From Lasiodiplodia sp. COLG20 (taxonomy: Eukaryota; Ascomycota; Dothideomycetes; Botryosphaeriales; Botryosphaeriaceae), in contig VNWV01000030.1 of NCBI GenBank assembly GCA_009801085.1, forward strand, positions 1 to 64,000: DNA of 64,000 nt, read 5' to 3'. Below, one piece after another: positions 9,787 through 21,686 of this stretch. The position numbers and the translations under genes were made by a program. A model generated the notes under the pieces. The model made no database searches. It had not been told where the DNA came from and saw only the letters and a list, made by a program, of their open reading frames with translations. Positions within the stretch are counted from its first letter, which is position 1, and each line of letters starts with the position of its first letter.

Positions 9787-12700
9787 ATGAATACCATGCA
9801 TACCATGAATGCGATGAGCTTCAGCGCAGACGCTACCCGTCGTCGGGTAGACGCCGTCTGGAAGCAGCCCGCCACCCCCGAACATCACCACACGGAATAC
9901 ATTCCGCTCGAGAGCGCCCGCCAGTTCTTCGCCGTTGACGCTTCCGGTTCCACTGCCGGCGCAATCATCGCCAGAGAGCATGAGTTCGTCAAGAGGATGA
10001 CTGAGGGCCACCCCAACGATCAAGCCGCTACCTGGGGCTCCAACTGCAATGATCCCACCAACGACTTCTCCCAAATATCCTGGTCGGCCGACCAGGGCGG
10101 CACCGAGCCTTCCCGCATCCTGAAGAACCAGCGAGCACTAGATACCATCCTTGGTTCCGACGTCTGGTACCTGCTCACCGACGGCGAGATCTGGAACAAT
10201 GATGTCCAGGTCCTGTGCAACCTGGCAATTGACACGGGTGTTCTCAACGTCCCCACCATTTTCGTCATCACCGGCTCCAAGCGTCGGTCTCCTTCGGACC
10301 TAAACGTCTCGGTCGGCATCTCCTTCTTCGCCAATGCCGAGCACGTCCTTGTCCTCTTCAAGGAAACCTCGTCCGGCCTATTGTACCTTATCGCTGCCAA
10401 GGGTTGCTTCGCTCCACTGGATTCCAACCACAGTGATGGCGCTCCTGACCTTGAAAGCTGGGCTCCTCTGAAGGAGATTTACGACGAGGCGAAGCTTGTT
10501 GACCTGCTCCGCGCAGCCGACATCAAGGTTCCCACTGCCCAGACGCGCGTTAGCCCTACTCCGGGATCCGTAAGCCTGGGCCCGGAATGGGAGAGGCAGA
10601 ATCCCGGCCTGCTCGTCAACCTTGATCTCCTCCTCAAGGGCGGCGGCCAGCTCAGCTACCGCAACCTCGAGGAACTGCTGGCCGAAGAGGCCCTGGGAAA
10701 GCTTGCACTGGCCTTCAAGACTCGCGGCCGCCTCCAGGACCTCCGCACCTTTTTAAGCTGGCAGAAGACTGACCAGCAGATGAACATCACTCTCGTCGAC
10801 ATTTCCGGCGCCCACAAGCTAGTCGCCCAACTCAGCCAGCCCGACCTGGATGACAAGACGCGAAATACCCTTCAGGTCGAGCTACGCGAGGCTCATGAAC
10901 GCAACCGCCGCCACTACCAGGCCCAGGTCTGGAAGTACAAGGAGTCCGGTGATGCTCAGAAGGCGCACAACCGTCACAAGCTTCTGAGCCACGCCCTGGA
11001 GTACCTCGCCCAAATGGAGAACTCGGGCTACACTGCCGACATCCTCTCTCGCCGCAGCAACCGTGCTCGCCGAGCTCAAATGGTCTCGGACAGCAGCGAG
11101 ATGTCGCTCCAGAGCCTCGACCTGGAGACTCCGAACGTTTTCCGCGCCACGTGCCACGTCTGCTGCGGCGAGAACGAGATCATGTCGATTGCAGTGAAGG
11201 CCGGTGCCGACAGCGCCGCCAACACGGACAACTTCGCCCTCGACTTTCCTCTCGCCGCCGGCCGCTTCAAGTCCAACAAAGACCTCATCTCCAGCCAGCT
11301 GATCTGCTTCCAGTGCGCCCTTGCGTTCCAAGGGAAGTCGATTTTCAATGAACAGCTAGCGGCGGTACTGCCGACGGTTGACTGCCATGGCCCTAACAAG
11401 AAGTACATCTCTGAGCAGCTGCACCGCGCTCTGACTGGCGGTCTCCGGGTAGGCGCGTCCGGTACCTCGCAGCTTTTCATGACCATCCTGGCCGGCACGC
11501 TCAGGAAGAAGGAATGGGCCGGTGCCGGCCTCTCCGAGGAGTCGATGGACGCCGAGACATCGGTGCGGCGCGCCATGTTCCGCTGGGCGCTGGACAACAT
11601 GCTCGAGCGGACCAGCTGCAGGGAGACTTTCAACGAGCAGGGCGAGTGGGTCACGTACCCCAAGGCACTCGCGTGGGCGGCCACAGATTTCCGAGAGCAG
11701 CAGCTCGACAGCTGGGCCGTAGGTTACCCGGTGGCCGGCTTCATGCAGCTGATCCAGTTCGGCCGGCACGTCAATGCCTTCGACGCCCAGACGGCGCGTG
11801 ACCTGCGTCTGGCGAAGGTGCTACACTCAGTCGCCTCTGCTTACCTAGCGCTGCTCTACAAGAACATGCACAGCGGCAGCCCACAGCTGTGGAAGCAGCC
11901 CCTCCTCGCCCTCATCTACGCCTCCTTCAACGCCGACCTCATCCCGCTCGACCAGCGTGGCGCCGCCTCCGTCCTCTCCGACCAAGCCGTCTTCTGGCAG
12001 CGCCTCTCCGCCTTCCTCTCGGCCGACGCCGAGCTCCTCGCCAACTGGGACGCCGCCTCCATCGACCGCGCCATGGGCCGCGTGCAGCTGCTCCTCTTCT
12101 GGCTCGTCTACACCCAGCGCGACCAGCACACCCGCGCCAAGACCTTCTTCCACAACCTCCGCGAAGACCAGCCTTTGGCAGCTACCGTCCTCGACTGCCG
12201 CACCCGCGACCCCCTCTCCCCCTCCATCACCCTCCCCACCCTCCTCTCCATCTTCCGCGGCCCCGTCACGGCTGACCCCGCGACGCTGGAGCTGCGTGCA
12301 CGGCATACGGGTGTAGCGCCGTTCGCCACGCCCTTCGGCCCCAGCGTCCTGCGGTGCTGCTTCCCGGCTTGCCGCGAGCCGTTCTTGGACGCGACGCAGA
12401 TGGCCGAGGTGGAAAGGCTGGCGCGGGAGGATAAGCCGTGGCCGGAACGCGTCTTGGACGCGCTAAGGCGTGGTCGCGCGGCGCATTTGGTCAAGGTTTT
12501 CGCGACCGATCAGGAGGCGTTCGGCAAGGAGAGTCAGACGGGCTTGCCTGCCGTGACGAGCACTCCCGAGCCGCCCCGCAGCACGCATTGTAACCTCCAT
12601 GTTAGTGTTGCGAGGGCGTGGGCGAAGGTTGAGGATAGGGAGAGGAGGGCGGCGATTGTCGAGGCGGTTCGTGGTGGTGGGGGTGGTGCGGGAGGGGAGG

Positions 12701-13032
12701 TTGTGGAGGGGTTTGTGGCGGAGGTGAGGAAGGAGATTTGTGGGGCGAGACGCGGGGATGTGTTTCAGGAGGGGTTGGATGGGTTTGTGAGGGAGATTTT
12801 GCCGAGTTTTGTGGAGGCGGTGGGGGTGGCTGTTCGGTTGGAGAGGGGTGGGGATGGGGGGGATGGGATGGATGTGGATGGGGATGGTGGTGAGGGTGAG
12901 GGGCAGGAGGTTGTGGCGGAGGTGGATGTTGCGGCGTATGAGCATGATTGGAGTAGGAACAAGTTGGAGGCGAAGGCGAGGTGGGAGTTGAGGAGGGAGA
13001 GGGCGAGGGCGGAGGAGTGGGAGTGTTTGTAG
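9787..13032 (+). CDS. Large vWA-like protein with Cys-rich central motifs
   Basis: An intronless frame of 1081 residues. The N-terminal 200 residues resemble a von Willebrand factor A fold: FFAVDASGST near 48-57 is a MIDAS-like DxSxS, and WYLLTDGEI near 126-134 gives the later acidic residue, followed by VPTIFVITG. The centre has CHVCCGE and LICFQCALAF about 50 residues apart, which could bind zinc, and a second cluster RCCFPACREPF near residue 856. The last 150 residues are charged, low-complexity and glycine-rich. I know no characterised homologue; intracellular vWA proteins often act as scaffolds in ubiquitin or transport complexes, which is only a guess here. Base composition switches strand: C-rich codons up to about 12.5 kb, then strongly G-rich to the stop. 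Confidence 0.8.
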   Translation: MNTMHTMNAMSFSADATRRRVDAVWKQPATPEHHHTEYIPLESARQFFAVDASGSTAGAIIAREHEFVKRMTEGHPNDQAATWGSNCNDPTNDFSQISWSADQGGTEPSRILKNQRALDTILGSDVWYLLTDGEIWNNDVQVLCNLAIDTGVLNVPTIFVITGSKRRSPSDLNVSVGISFFANAEHVLVLFKETSSGLLYLIAAKGCFAPLDSNHSDGAPDLESWAPLKEIYDEAKLVDLLRAADIKVPTAQTRVSPTPGSVSLGPEWERQNPGLLVNLDLLLKGGGQLSYRNLEELLAEEALGKLALAFKTRGRLQDLRTFLSWQKTDQQMNITLVDISGAHKLVAQLSQPDLDDKTRNTLQVELREAHERNRRHYQAQVWKYKESGDAQKAHNRHKLLSHALEYLAQMENSGYTADILSRRSNRARRAQMVSDSSEMSLQSLDLETPNVFRATCHVCCGENEIMSIAVKAGADSAANTDNFALDFPLAAGRFKSNKDLISSQLICFQCALAFQGKSIFNEQLAAVLPTVDCHGPNKKYISEQLHRALTGGLRVGASGTSQLFMTILAGTLRKKEWAGAGLSEESMDAETSVRRAMFRWALDNMLERTSCRETFNEQGEWVTYPKALAWAATDFREQQLDSWAVGYPVAGFMQLIQFGRHVNAFDAQTARDLRLAKVLHSVASAYLALLYKNMHSGSPQLWKQPLLALIYASFNADLIPLDQRGAASVLSDQAVFWQRLSAFLSADAELLANWDAASIDRAMGRVQLLLFWLVYTQRDQHTRAKTFFHNLREDQPLAATVLDCRTRDPLSPSITLPTLLSIFRGPVTADPATLELRARHTGVAPFATPFGPSVLRCCFPACREPFLDATQMAEVERLAREDKPWPERVLDALRRGRAAHLVKVFATDQEAFGKESQTGLPAVTSTPEPPRSTHCNLHVSVARAWAKVEDRERRAAIVEAVRGGGGGAGGEVVEGFVAEVRKEICGARRGDVFQEGLDGFVREILPSFVEAVGVAVRLERGGDGGDGMDVDGDGGEGEGQEVVAEVDVAAYEHDWSRNKLEAKARWELRRERARAEEWECL

Positions 13033-13341
13033 TGTGGCGTTGAGGGGGGTGGAATGGTGGGCGTTTTGGGGATGGTTGGGTAATGATAGCGGTATTTGGG
13101 TTGGTATAGTACATTAAATGGAACGAATTTCTCTGGGCTTGGTATAAGATTTCATAGAACGAGAAGCCTCATTGTTGCTAATTAGCTCGACGATATGTAG
13201 CTCTAACTACTGCTCGCTGATCATCAGCATTCCTTAACTTCACTTCTATATTCAGAAGTTAGCACGTTGGAACATCAACGAGGAAGGTGTCCACATCACA
13301 CTCACTCGTTGTGATATGTTCAGTCTTCGCAAATCGCGATA

Positions 13342-16300
13342 TCAGTGATGCTTCATCGTCAATTTTGAGTTCCTTACAGAGGCTAGGCGTTTCATCCATG
13401 TCATTTTCATTCCTTCGTCGACTTGTCGATACCATGAAAAGATCGAGTGAGGGAGGTGCGCGGCGTCGGCAAGTTTCTCTTCGAAGCCGCGAAGATCCTG
13501 CCAGTCGGTCATATTCTCGACGCAAAACTCCAGATAACGCTCCACAGTAGCTTCTGTGTCCGCGCCCAGCTGGCTGGTTCTCAGATCAAGAAGTGCGCCG
13601 TTGCAGATGTCCGAAAGCTTTACTGTGATTCCGTACTCGTCAAGACAGCTGTAAAGCTGACACACTTCCTCTTTCCCAAACCTGGGTTTTTCGAAGAGCA
13701 ATGTCAGTGCCGGGCGAAAAATGGCATCGTCCCGGCTAATCCACCCACGTGCAAGGAATAAGGCAGTCCAGCGGGCAGACTCTTCAAGCCGAAGGCATAT
13801 AGCAAACACAAGTATGCTATAGAGAGACTCATCGGACGCCGACAGTCTCCCACTATCTACCAGGAGCCGGAATATGTCTACGCCTTGACTATCCTCCCTC
13901 ATCATGGCTTGAAAAAGCATTCCGTCATCAATTCGGATATCCTTGTTGAGGCTTAGAAAGAATTCAATAGCTTCCAGTGTGTATCGTATGATCAAGATGC
14001 CTGCGAGGTTCGTCAAGGAAATCGACGGACATGGATGTGTCAGGATGGCTGGCCAGTATTCGTCTTTGTATCCTCTGTAAACTGCATCTATACCGACAGG
14101 TACGTGTGGACGCAGTGATGATATAAGTTGCAGTATCGACTTGCCGTCGGCTCTTTTGAGGATGTACCCAAATAAATGCTCGTCAACTCGGACAGAAGTT
14201 TCCGATTGGCACAAGAGCAATGTCAGAAATCTCTCCCTGTCTGGGGAAAGTTCGGTGGCAGTATTCTCATTAGGGCAGGAAACGAACTGCTCGTTCAGGT
14301 CCACGTCCACTTTTCGCGAGCAAAGAAGGTCCATCAGTGGCCAGGTCTTCTGGCTCCAAGTGTCCGAATTTGCTCTCCATATATCTATGAAAAGTCCCAT
14401 GTTTCCTGCTAGCTCTGGTTCCCTCTCAACAACAAGTTGTATGATGTCAAGTCCATCTACCATGTTGAGATTGGGAAGCCCGTTCGGATGGTTTTGGCGG
14501 AGATAGCGAGATAACAAGTCGCGTCTTGTCTCAATGGTGAGGGAACACATGCTGCATGCTTTATGAAGCATGTCAAAATTTATCATCAAGTCAGGGTGGG
14601 CCAAAAGTGTGATTTCGGCGCATTGAGGATCGTCCATTTCCAGGAACTCTTGGAATAGTTCGGGTACTGTCTTTAGATGCATAATTTGAGGGAATTGTAG
14701 CGGATAGTAAAGCTCTGCCCTGTATGTCACCGACCTTACTTTTCCACGTTCTATGTAGCCGGGGGCGATGTCTTTTGCAATGCACAGGCTATGTACCGCC
14801 AGAAAGAGGTGCCACTTGTCGTAGTAAGGCATCTCCAAGAACTTTGAAAGCAGTGTTTGCGGCGCGCCGTCGTGCGCTGGCTCGAACCGTCGTGGGAGAT
14901 ATTCATCCGGTTTTCCATTGCATGGTACAAGGATTCCAGCTTGGACGGGGAGTATTTTTAGGTTGAAACCAGTCATGAAAAGCATAGGATGAGCAGCCAT
15001 TCTATGAAGGTCACCGTTCCCCGGTGGAAGATATGCATTTGGTTCCAAAAGAAGGCGCATCATTCTCTCCAAACGATGAGACCAGGCAATCTCATTTGGC
15101 AGCGTTTTATCCACAGAATCCTTCCATCTTTGAAATGGAGAGTCATCAACGTCAGGTTGCAAAAGCAGAAATCTTCTGATCATTGAGAGAACGGAGTCTT
15201 CGATGCCAGTCCCAGGAGCATTCGCAAGACTAGCATCTAGGATGGACAGGTGTTCACCCAGGAATCTGCATGCGTATTTCACCCAACAAGTATATCTGTC
15301 TTCATCAGAGTCTTCACGCCCGCGGTGTGAGTGAGGACAGGATGACTGTTCGGATGAGAAGAAGATACTGAGGCAAGCACGCGCAGGTATGACGTTTCGA
15401 AGGTGAGCGGCGCAATACTCAGGACGCTGTAGCACAAACTCCTGTGCCGAGAGGTGCACAAAGCGAAATCCGTTGTCACAGGTGATCAGGTTGCAACAAA
15501 TATCCACGAGTTCCATCTCGTCCAGTTCGTCATCATACCCAGCGCAAACTGCAGAGATAAAGGCATCGTTGCTCAGATTAAGTCGCAACGTAAGCAGAAG
15601 TGATATAGTGCGCTCAGTTATTTGTCTTGTGCGGTCGTCGTAATCGAGGATTTGGTTGTAGATTACATCGTAGGACTCCTTGAGCGTATCTGGAAGCTTC
15701 CCAAGCTCGTCCTGGACGGCCTGTGGAATCTTGAATCTCCGGGAATTGCAGATGTGTTGCAGCTGAAGACTGACCCAGCGGAACCTTTCAAAATATGTCA
15801 GCATAAGGGCCCGACCAAAGTAGATATTGAGAAGCATACATTCCACCGGCCTTATTCTTCAAAGTTGTCAGGATCTCATCTTTGAGGGACGGTGGGACCT
15901 TTCTTCCGCCGAGCAATCTCCGTGTGGAAATGGCTTTGTCAACTTCGACGATGATGAATCGATTGATGTCATCCGAGTTCTTTGACGCATCGATAGAAAC
16001 GTTCCCCGTATCCTCGAGTCTGTTTCTAATGTCGCCATCGTCACGACTGGTGACAAAAAACTTTGTCAATCCCGACGCTTCCCGGAGAATTTGCTCAACC
16101 GCATCAAGTAAATCATAGACGCTGTCAACATTGCATTCATCTAAAGCATCAATCATGATGAAGGCCGGATCTTGTCTTAAACTGAGAACTTCAATGATCT
16201 GGCGTGTGGTTTCGTCGAGTGACAATGGTTCGACGTTGTGACCACGATTTTCAGCAGCTTGTTTCCGTTCTTTGAAAGTTGTTGCCACTGGATCTCGAAT

Positions 16301-17884
16301 CGGTTCGTCGGTAGTATTTGAGCAGAGTTGTTTCAAAAGAGATCGCATGATGCTGGCAGCATCTCCTCTTTCGGGTTCGGCCGCATTCCTTGAGCAGTAG
16401 AAAAACGCACTGAGTGGCCGCTGAGATGGTGTCTTTTCGGCAAGATGGTCGACGAAAAATGACCTGGCAGGGCTTAGTCAGTGAAGTCCCTCAGCGGTCT
16501 CTTATCCACTTACAGCAGATAGCTTTTACCGCAACCAGGCATGCCATGAACCCAAAGAATGGAGGAGCTACTTGATTTTTCCCAGTCCAAAAACTCAGGG
16601 TCTCGTAGCAGCCACTCTCCCGATCCGTCAAGGCGCGTTGACTTCTTCGATGCATGATGTTTCTCGTTGGGAATCGTCGAAAGCCATTTCAGGAGTTCCA
16701 TTCTACCACTGACTGTTCTTCGTCAGCATTGCCAGCCGTGTCGCTTACAGCTAATATATATTTACCATTTAGCCTGTCTTGAATATCGGACAGCTGTGCT
16801 GCAACTCGGATGATGGGGTCCTCGAGAGCCCGGAGATGCTCAACAGCAAGGCGTGTGTCAGAGCCTTGCTCGTATAGTAGATTCAAGGAGCTTTGCTGTA
16901 GCAAATGCTGAGTACGGGAGATCTCGTTCTCTTTGGACGTGATTTCACCAAAAGAATCATCAACTGCAGATTCGGGTGTCTCGATCAAGCTTTTTGCAAA
17001 CCTCTCTAGTTACAATAACATCAGTACCTTGGTTAACTATGACATGATTGGAGTACCAACTTGCTGTCTTGCTACCATAGTAGCCCGACGCCTTTGCGAG
17101 AAATCTCAGTATGGAGCTGTACAGCATGACCATGTCTCTCTTAAGAGCGGACTTTTCATCGCCGCTCACATGATCCATCAAAGTATCGGGTGCTCCAGAA
17201 GCGCTGAAGTAGGCATGCTCCACGAGGGCATACCGTGTTATGAGGAAGGATACACGCTCGACGCCCTCAAGCATTCGGCCAAACGTCTGTGATTCATTGC
17301 TGGCAACCTGCAAAGCTTAGCAACTACACGGAGCCATGCATGCTACCGCCACCCACCTGAAGGAGAAATGCAACCCCGGCCCAAGGCAACGCCGCCTGAC
17401 CAGAGACGTCAAACTTGACAAACGTGTCTCCAAGCGCCTTGAACTTTGTCACCCACGCTATTGTCTTATCACACAGGTCGCGCAGAACCCTGGGCTTGCC
17501 ATCCCGTCCCTTGTACGTCCAGCGCTTGTCGAGACAGCGCTGCTTCTTGATCTGGACTTCGTCGAGTACGGTATTCAGGATGTCGAGCTTGTCGTTTCGG
17601 AGGCTTGCGAGGCGCTGCTGATCGTCTTCGCTTAGATTCTGAATTGCCTGGTTCCAGAGATCTTCGGCCGCTTTCTGGCATGCGTTGGTACGTGCATTGT
17701 TGCTACTGTTGGGTGGCGGATCTCCTAGCGCCGTCATTGTCAGAATTGAGGACGCCCGATGGATGAGTGGTGTTGGGGCATGCTCGTCAAGAGGCAGCGG
17801 CTGGACTGACGTGTCGGAAAATGTAGCTGAATGATGGCGGGGCTCTCGCTGCCTCATAATCCCTGCAAGTGGTGGGTCGAACAA
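13342..17884 (-). CDS. NLR-like STAND protein: DUF7708-NACHT-helical C terminus
   Basis: Six exons: 17884-17357, 17307-17061, 17005-16766, 16712-16514, 16463-15840 and 15784-13342, a 1426-residue protein in one frame. The N-terminal domain, with LPWAGVAFLLQ at the first exon junction, matches DUF7708, a common N-terminal module of fungal NACHT proteins. GMPGCGKS (about 394-401) is the Walker A loop and FIMIDALDE (about 500-508) the Walker B of a NACHT NTPase; TKFFVTSRDDGDI is the sensor-like strand. The roughly 900-residue C-terminal part shows no ankyrin, WD or TPR signature that I can see and is probably helical. NACHT proteins oligomerise on ligand binding and trigger downstream effectors. 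The nearest upstream gene in the same orientation encodes a HET protein, a plausible functional neighbour. Confidence 0.85.
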
Positions 17885-18338
17885 CGCACCTCACGATACA
17901 AAGCGCATTAGAGGCAAATTACGTAATAATAGTGATAGAGATAGAAGATTGAGCGGGGGCTGCCCAGTTCGCGAGGCAGACACAGGAAGAATAGTACTGC
18001 ATTACGCAGTCTTGCGGGACTACCACACTTCATTCAAAAACTTACTCAAAATACCAAACACCGAGGCTTGAGGCAGCTGCCTATATATCTTTCTGCGGAG
18101 CGAGGAAACGGAACCATATTTTGTAACTTACTTGTTGGGCTTTCCAATAGTTATGAGAGCGAATTTGTCACGGCGTAAAAACAAAACACCATCATGTATA
18201 CTCTATGTAAGAATGAACAAACGACAGTCCCTCATGCGGTCTTAATGACTGGTATTATCCGAGCTTAACCAAGCTAGCTCTCTAGATATATTTGAAAGAA
18301 GATGAACTTGGTGAGGTACACGGACTCAAGACTTTACG
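17885..18338. other. Spacer between NACHT and HET genes
   Basis: About 450 bases, AT-rich, without a credible ORF. It must contain the terminator of the HET gene and the promoter of the NACHT gene, since both run right to left. Confidence 0.5.
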
Positions 18339-20830
18339 CTACATGATCGTCACCTTTTCTTTGACCCAGCCATCCAGTTCATCAGGCTCAGCAACCCCTT
18401 TTGGCCATTCCAAAAGCCTGTTTACTTCAAAGACTCCTACTTTGAAATAATCACCATTTGTTCTGCCCTTCCGCCAGAGGAGAAAACCAGTTGCTGCAGG
18501 AGGCGACCCGCCGCAACTGAGGAGAAGAAGCTTGAAGTGACTCTCTTCGTTGCTCTCCTCGTCGTTGCGCACGCCCGGTAGCCAGTCCAGGAAGAATTCG
18601 ATGTAGCTTTCGGTGGGAAAGTTTTGAGGACGGTATGATCGGAATAATGTCTTCCAAGTGCCGGAACTGTTCGAAGAATCCCTACGAGTAAATGCGGGAC
18701 TGGATGCGGAGCCAGTCGCTTGTGCCGGATATGGGCGCGTGAAGCCTCGAAGCGTGACCGTCAATCCATGCTTGACCACGGCCGTGGCATCTCCAGTGCG
18801 ATCCGGCGGCTCGACTCTGCGCCGCACGACAGTGAAGCAGTCTCGGTAGCCCCAGATCGAAGAGGCTGTTTGCTTCGCGCACAAAGCCGAGCTCCAAGAC
18901 GGTGTAACGTAGCGTCCCGAAGCTCTGTCTAAGAGTGGACGTGTAAAATTCCTGAAACTGAGACGGGGTTTCAGGTGGAATAGCCTGCTGGACGAATATC
19001 CTGCGAGGTAGCTTGTTGGGGAATGCCAATGCTGTCGGTACCGCTCTTGATACATCCACTGGACAAGACCCGACACGGACACGACTTTGTCGCAGCCACT
19101 GCTTAATTCTCTTTTGGAGTAATCCGATACCCATTGCTGCCACCAGAAACGCAGGTTCTCCTGATATGGCAATATCATGTTCTCCAATGTTTTCTTGACA
19201 CTACCATCCTCTGAAAATACACGACCGTGGCAAGACATAGAGATCATTCGATCTCTGAAGACCAGTAGTCTCGGAGGCCATTTTTTGTCATATTTCAGGT
19301 TCTGCCAAGCCCAGGTTTGATCTTCGTACTCGCCTATCTTGGGTTCACTCGGATGGAAATTGTCGTCGAAGAGGTAGATGGAATAATCGCCCGATATATT
19401 AGCATTCGCAGAAGATTGGAAATGTAGGCCATCAAGTTGCTTTCGCTCGACGAACAGGCTACCTTCGCACGAAGATGCCATGGGGGCCGCTAGTATCAAC
19501 CACGAGTGTGCAAGAATTCCGGCGATTATCCCCGACTCCCTAGCCCAATCATCTACCATATCTTGAACGATGCAGAGAGCATCTACCCAGAGGTAGCGAA
19601 CTTCTAGCGCCCTGGTGACGGCTATGGCGTCACGAAACAGTTGCGGTAAGCTGGCTTGCGGGATTCCTTGTCTGTGTCTGTCAATCGTGTCTCTAGTAGT
19701 CGTTACTGGCATGGATTGGCCCCAACGGTAACTTAAGCAGGTATATCGAACTTCCTGCAAGGGAATGGTCTTGCTATCGGTCAAGATTGGATCGCAAGTC
19801 TCGTTGGCGCCGAGGTCTAAAAGCCGTTTGGGCATGAATTCACACCAGTACTCCTCGTCGTCATCATCATCATCACTATCGCGGTCGTCCCATTCCATCT
19901 CGCCGTTTTTGATTTTGCGGTCGTTATGATAACTCTCGCAGGCTCCGATCCAGCCCTTGATCATCTCGACTATGGGCCGAGAGAGCCCTGCTCCGGTTAA
20001 TGGATCTCTCCCGACACCGAGCCAGTCCCGACACGGACCTACAACAGAGACATGATAAGTATGAGCATCGTCTAAAGTTCCTCGACGAGCAAGCCTACCT
20101 GGGCTCATTGCAACCGACAAGCAGAAAGTCTCCGGGCCCCAAGGAAATTTGGGATGTCTCAAGCGAATATCCACCGACATCAGCTGGGCCTTGAAAATTT
20201 CGGCATCTCTATTCACTCTCGCTCACTGCTCCGCCGCGCAGACCAGCGGTACTGGATCGAATACCAGATCCCCTCGGCTGTCTTGGTCCACCACTCCAGG
20301 GCGCCGTATTTCTGGAGCACGAGCTCCTTGACCGCGCTGCAGAATCGGCAACTCTCGATCAGTTCGGGCAGAGCAGGCGGCTTGACGCATCGCTCGTATC
20401 CGTCGTCGGAAGCTCCGATCCCGGTGCACCAGTCCAGCCTCTTGCTGTTGCTTTGGGAGGAGTAATATTCACTCGTGTGCATCTTTCCAGATTTGCCACC
20501 GGTAAAGCAGAGCGTGTCTTGGTGGCCGTCCCAAGAGTCCCCGAGGAAGCCTCCGGGGCCGCCATCGTCGAGGCGCAGCGACCGAGCGCAGAAGCCACAA
20601 AGCTTGGGTGCATTCGGTCCTGGTGTGGGACTATCTTCTGAACCTGTAAAAGTTGTATTTGGACCATTTTCGCTGTGGAACTGCATTCGGGGAATGACTC
20701 TCTTGGAAGGCGCAACCGTCTTTGCTTCCTGGTCCTGCTTTTCGAGAATTGCCGCAGTCCGTTTTCTGGCACGCTGTATTCGCTCATCGGGTGTGAGATG
20801 CTTCTCTTGGACCCAGTCCGGCGGAGCCAT
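18339..20830 (-). CDS. HET-domain protein
   Basis: Two open segments, 20830 to about 20253 and 20208 to 18339, can be joined by a 44-nt GT-AG intron to give 815 residues in frame. The first segment holds LCGFCARSL and CRFCSAV, the paired CxxC motifs typical of the region before HET domains. The second holds YTCLSYRWGQ, RYLWVDALCIVQD and APMASSCEGSLF, classical HET blocks. The acidic run of Asp residues before the HET core is low-complexity. HET proteins mediate cell death in vegetative incompatibility. If the short intron is not real, the gene is frameshifted between its Cys-rich and HET parts. Spacing to the next gene downstream (NACHT) is about 450 bases, same strand. Confidence 0.85.
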
Positions 20831-21281
20831 AGTGGTTGGTAGGTAGGTGTGGAAACGCGTTGGATGCGAGCGCGTGACGCGAAGATCCTTGTCGCGTTTC
20901 TTGTCAGCCTTGATTGATGGGTAACGGACTGAAGCATAACCCGCTGAAATAGCAATTGGAAGGGACGAATGTAAGGAAAGGTACTAGGATATGAGGAAGT
21001 ACGAGCTGAGGTTTGGTTTCCTGGGTGGAGACGCGGGAAAAACACTGGGTGCTGCGCCGCATCGTGTGCCAATCTAGGCTTAAGCTTGTCAACCCTCATT
21101 GGCTAATCCCTGTTGTAGCGGTTTCTGCAGCCGAGTAGGGCCTAAGTACCATGATTCAGGCGGAAGGTGATAAGATAGGGTTACCGCGTTATCACGTTGC
21201 CGTACAAAAATTAGTACCAAAAGTCGCCTGAGCCCTGGCACAGATTTTGGCAGCGATCGGTGGCTAGGGCTTTTCAATGTA
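20831..21281. other. Divergent intergenic region
   Basis: About 450 bases between the HET gene (minus) and the inverted-repeat element that precedes the HET-ankyrin gene (plus). No ORF or RNA gene is supported. Confidence 0.45.
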
Positions 21282-21518
21282 CAGTCCCCTCTCGCGGCCG
21301 ATGGCTAGCGTGGATTTATTTGTTCCTCATGTCGTGGGTAGGTGACGCTATCGTCCGGACGAGAATGTCGAATTAAAAATTCTACATATACGTACGGACG
21401 ATAGCTTTAAATACCTACATATGTTAATTTTTCTAAGGTAGAGCTGGGGGCTATAATTATGCTATATTCTACACCCCTGCTATTCTTCGCGCTAGCCATC
21501 GGCTGCGAGTGGGGGCTG
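21282..21518. mobile_element. MITE-like element with 29-bp terminal inverted repeats and TA target site
   Basis: The left end (21282-21310, beginning CAGTCCCCTCTCGCGG) is an inverted copy of the right end (21490-21518), with three mismatches over 29 bases. Both ends abut TA (21280-21281 and 21519-21520), the target duplication of Tc1/mariner and pogo/Fot transposons. The 237-bp body has no coding capacity and contains a 59-bp palindrome at 21347-21405. It is best read as a non-autonomous pogo/Fot-type element; this family assignment rests on the TA site and the CAGT start. It sits 168 bases upstream of the ATG of the HET-ankyrin gene and so may contribute to its promoter. Confidence 0.75.
21347..21405. 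repeat. 59-bp imperfect palindrome, copy 1
   Basis: The ends GCTATCGTCCG and CGGACGATAGC are perfect 11-base inverted repeats, and the pairing continues imperfectly through the AT-rich centre. A copy of identical length with 45 of 59 matching positions lies at 51103-51161. Confidence 0.75.
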
Positions 21519-21686
21519 TATGTCTAGGCAACAAAGTGCACAGCCTTACCTCCCATGTCAGCAGTGCCCACCCGCCTAAATATCTCTTTCAGCGTGACCT
21601 TCCTACAGGTCCCCAAACTCAACAACTCAATTCCATTACAACTACATCTGCCTCAGCTATCACTCAACAGCAGACACGAGAAAGCC

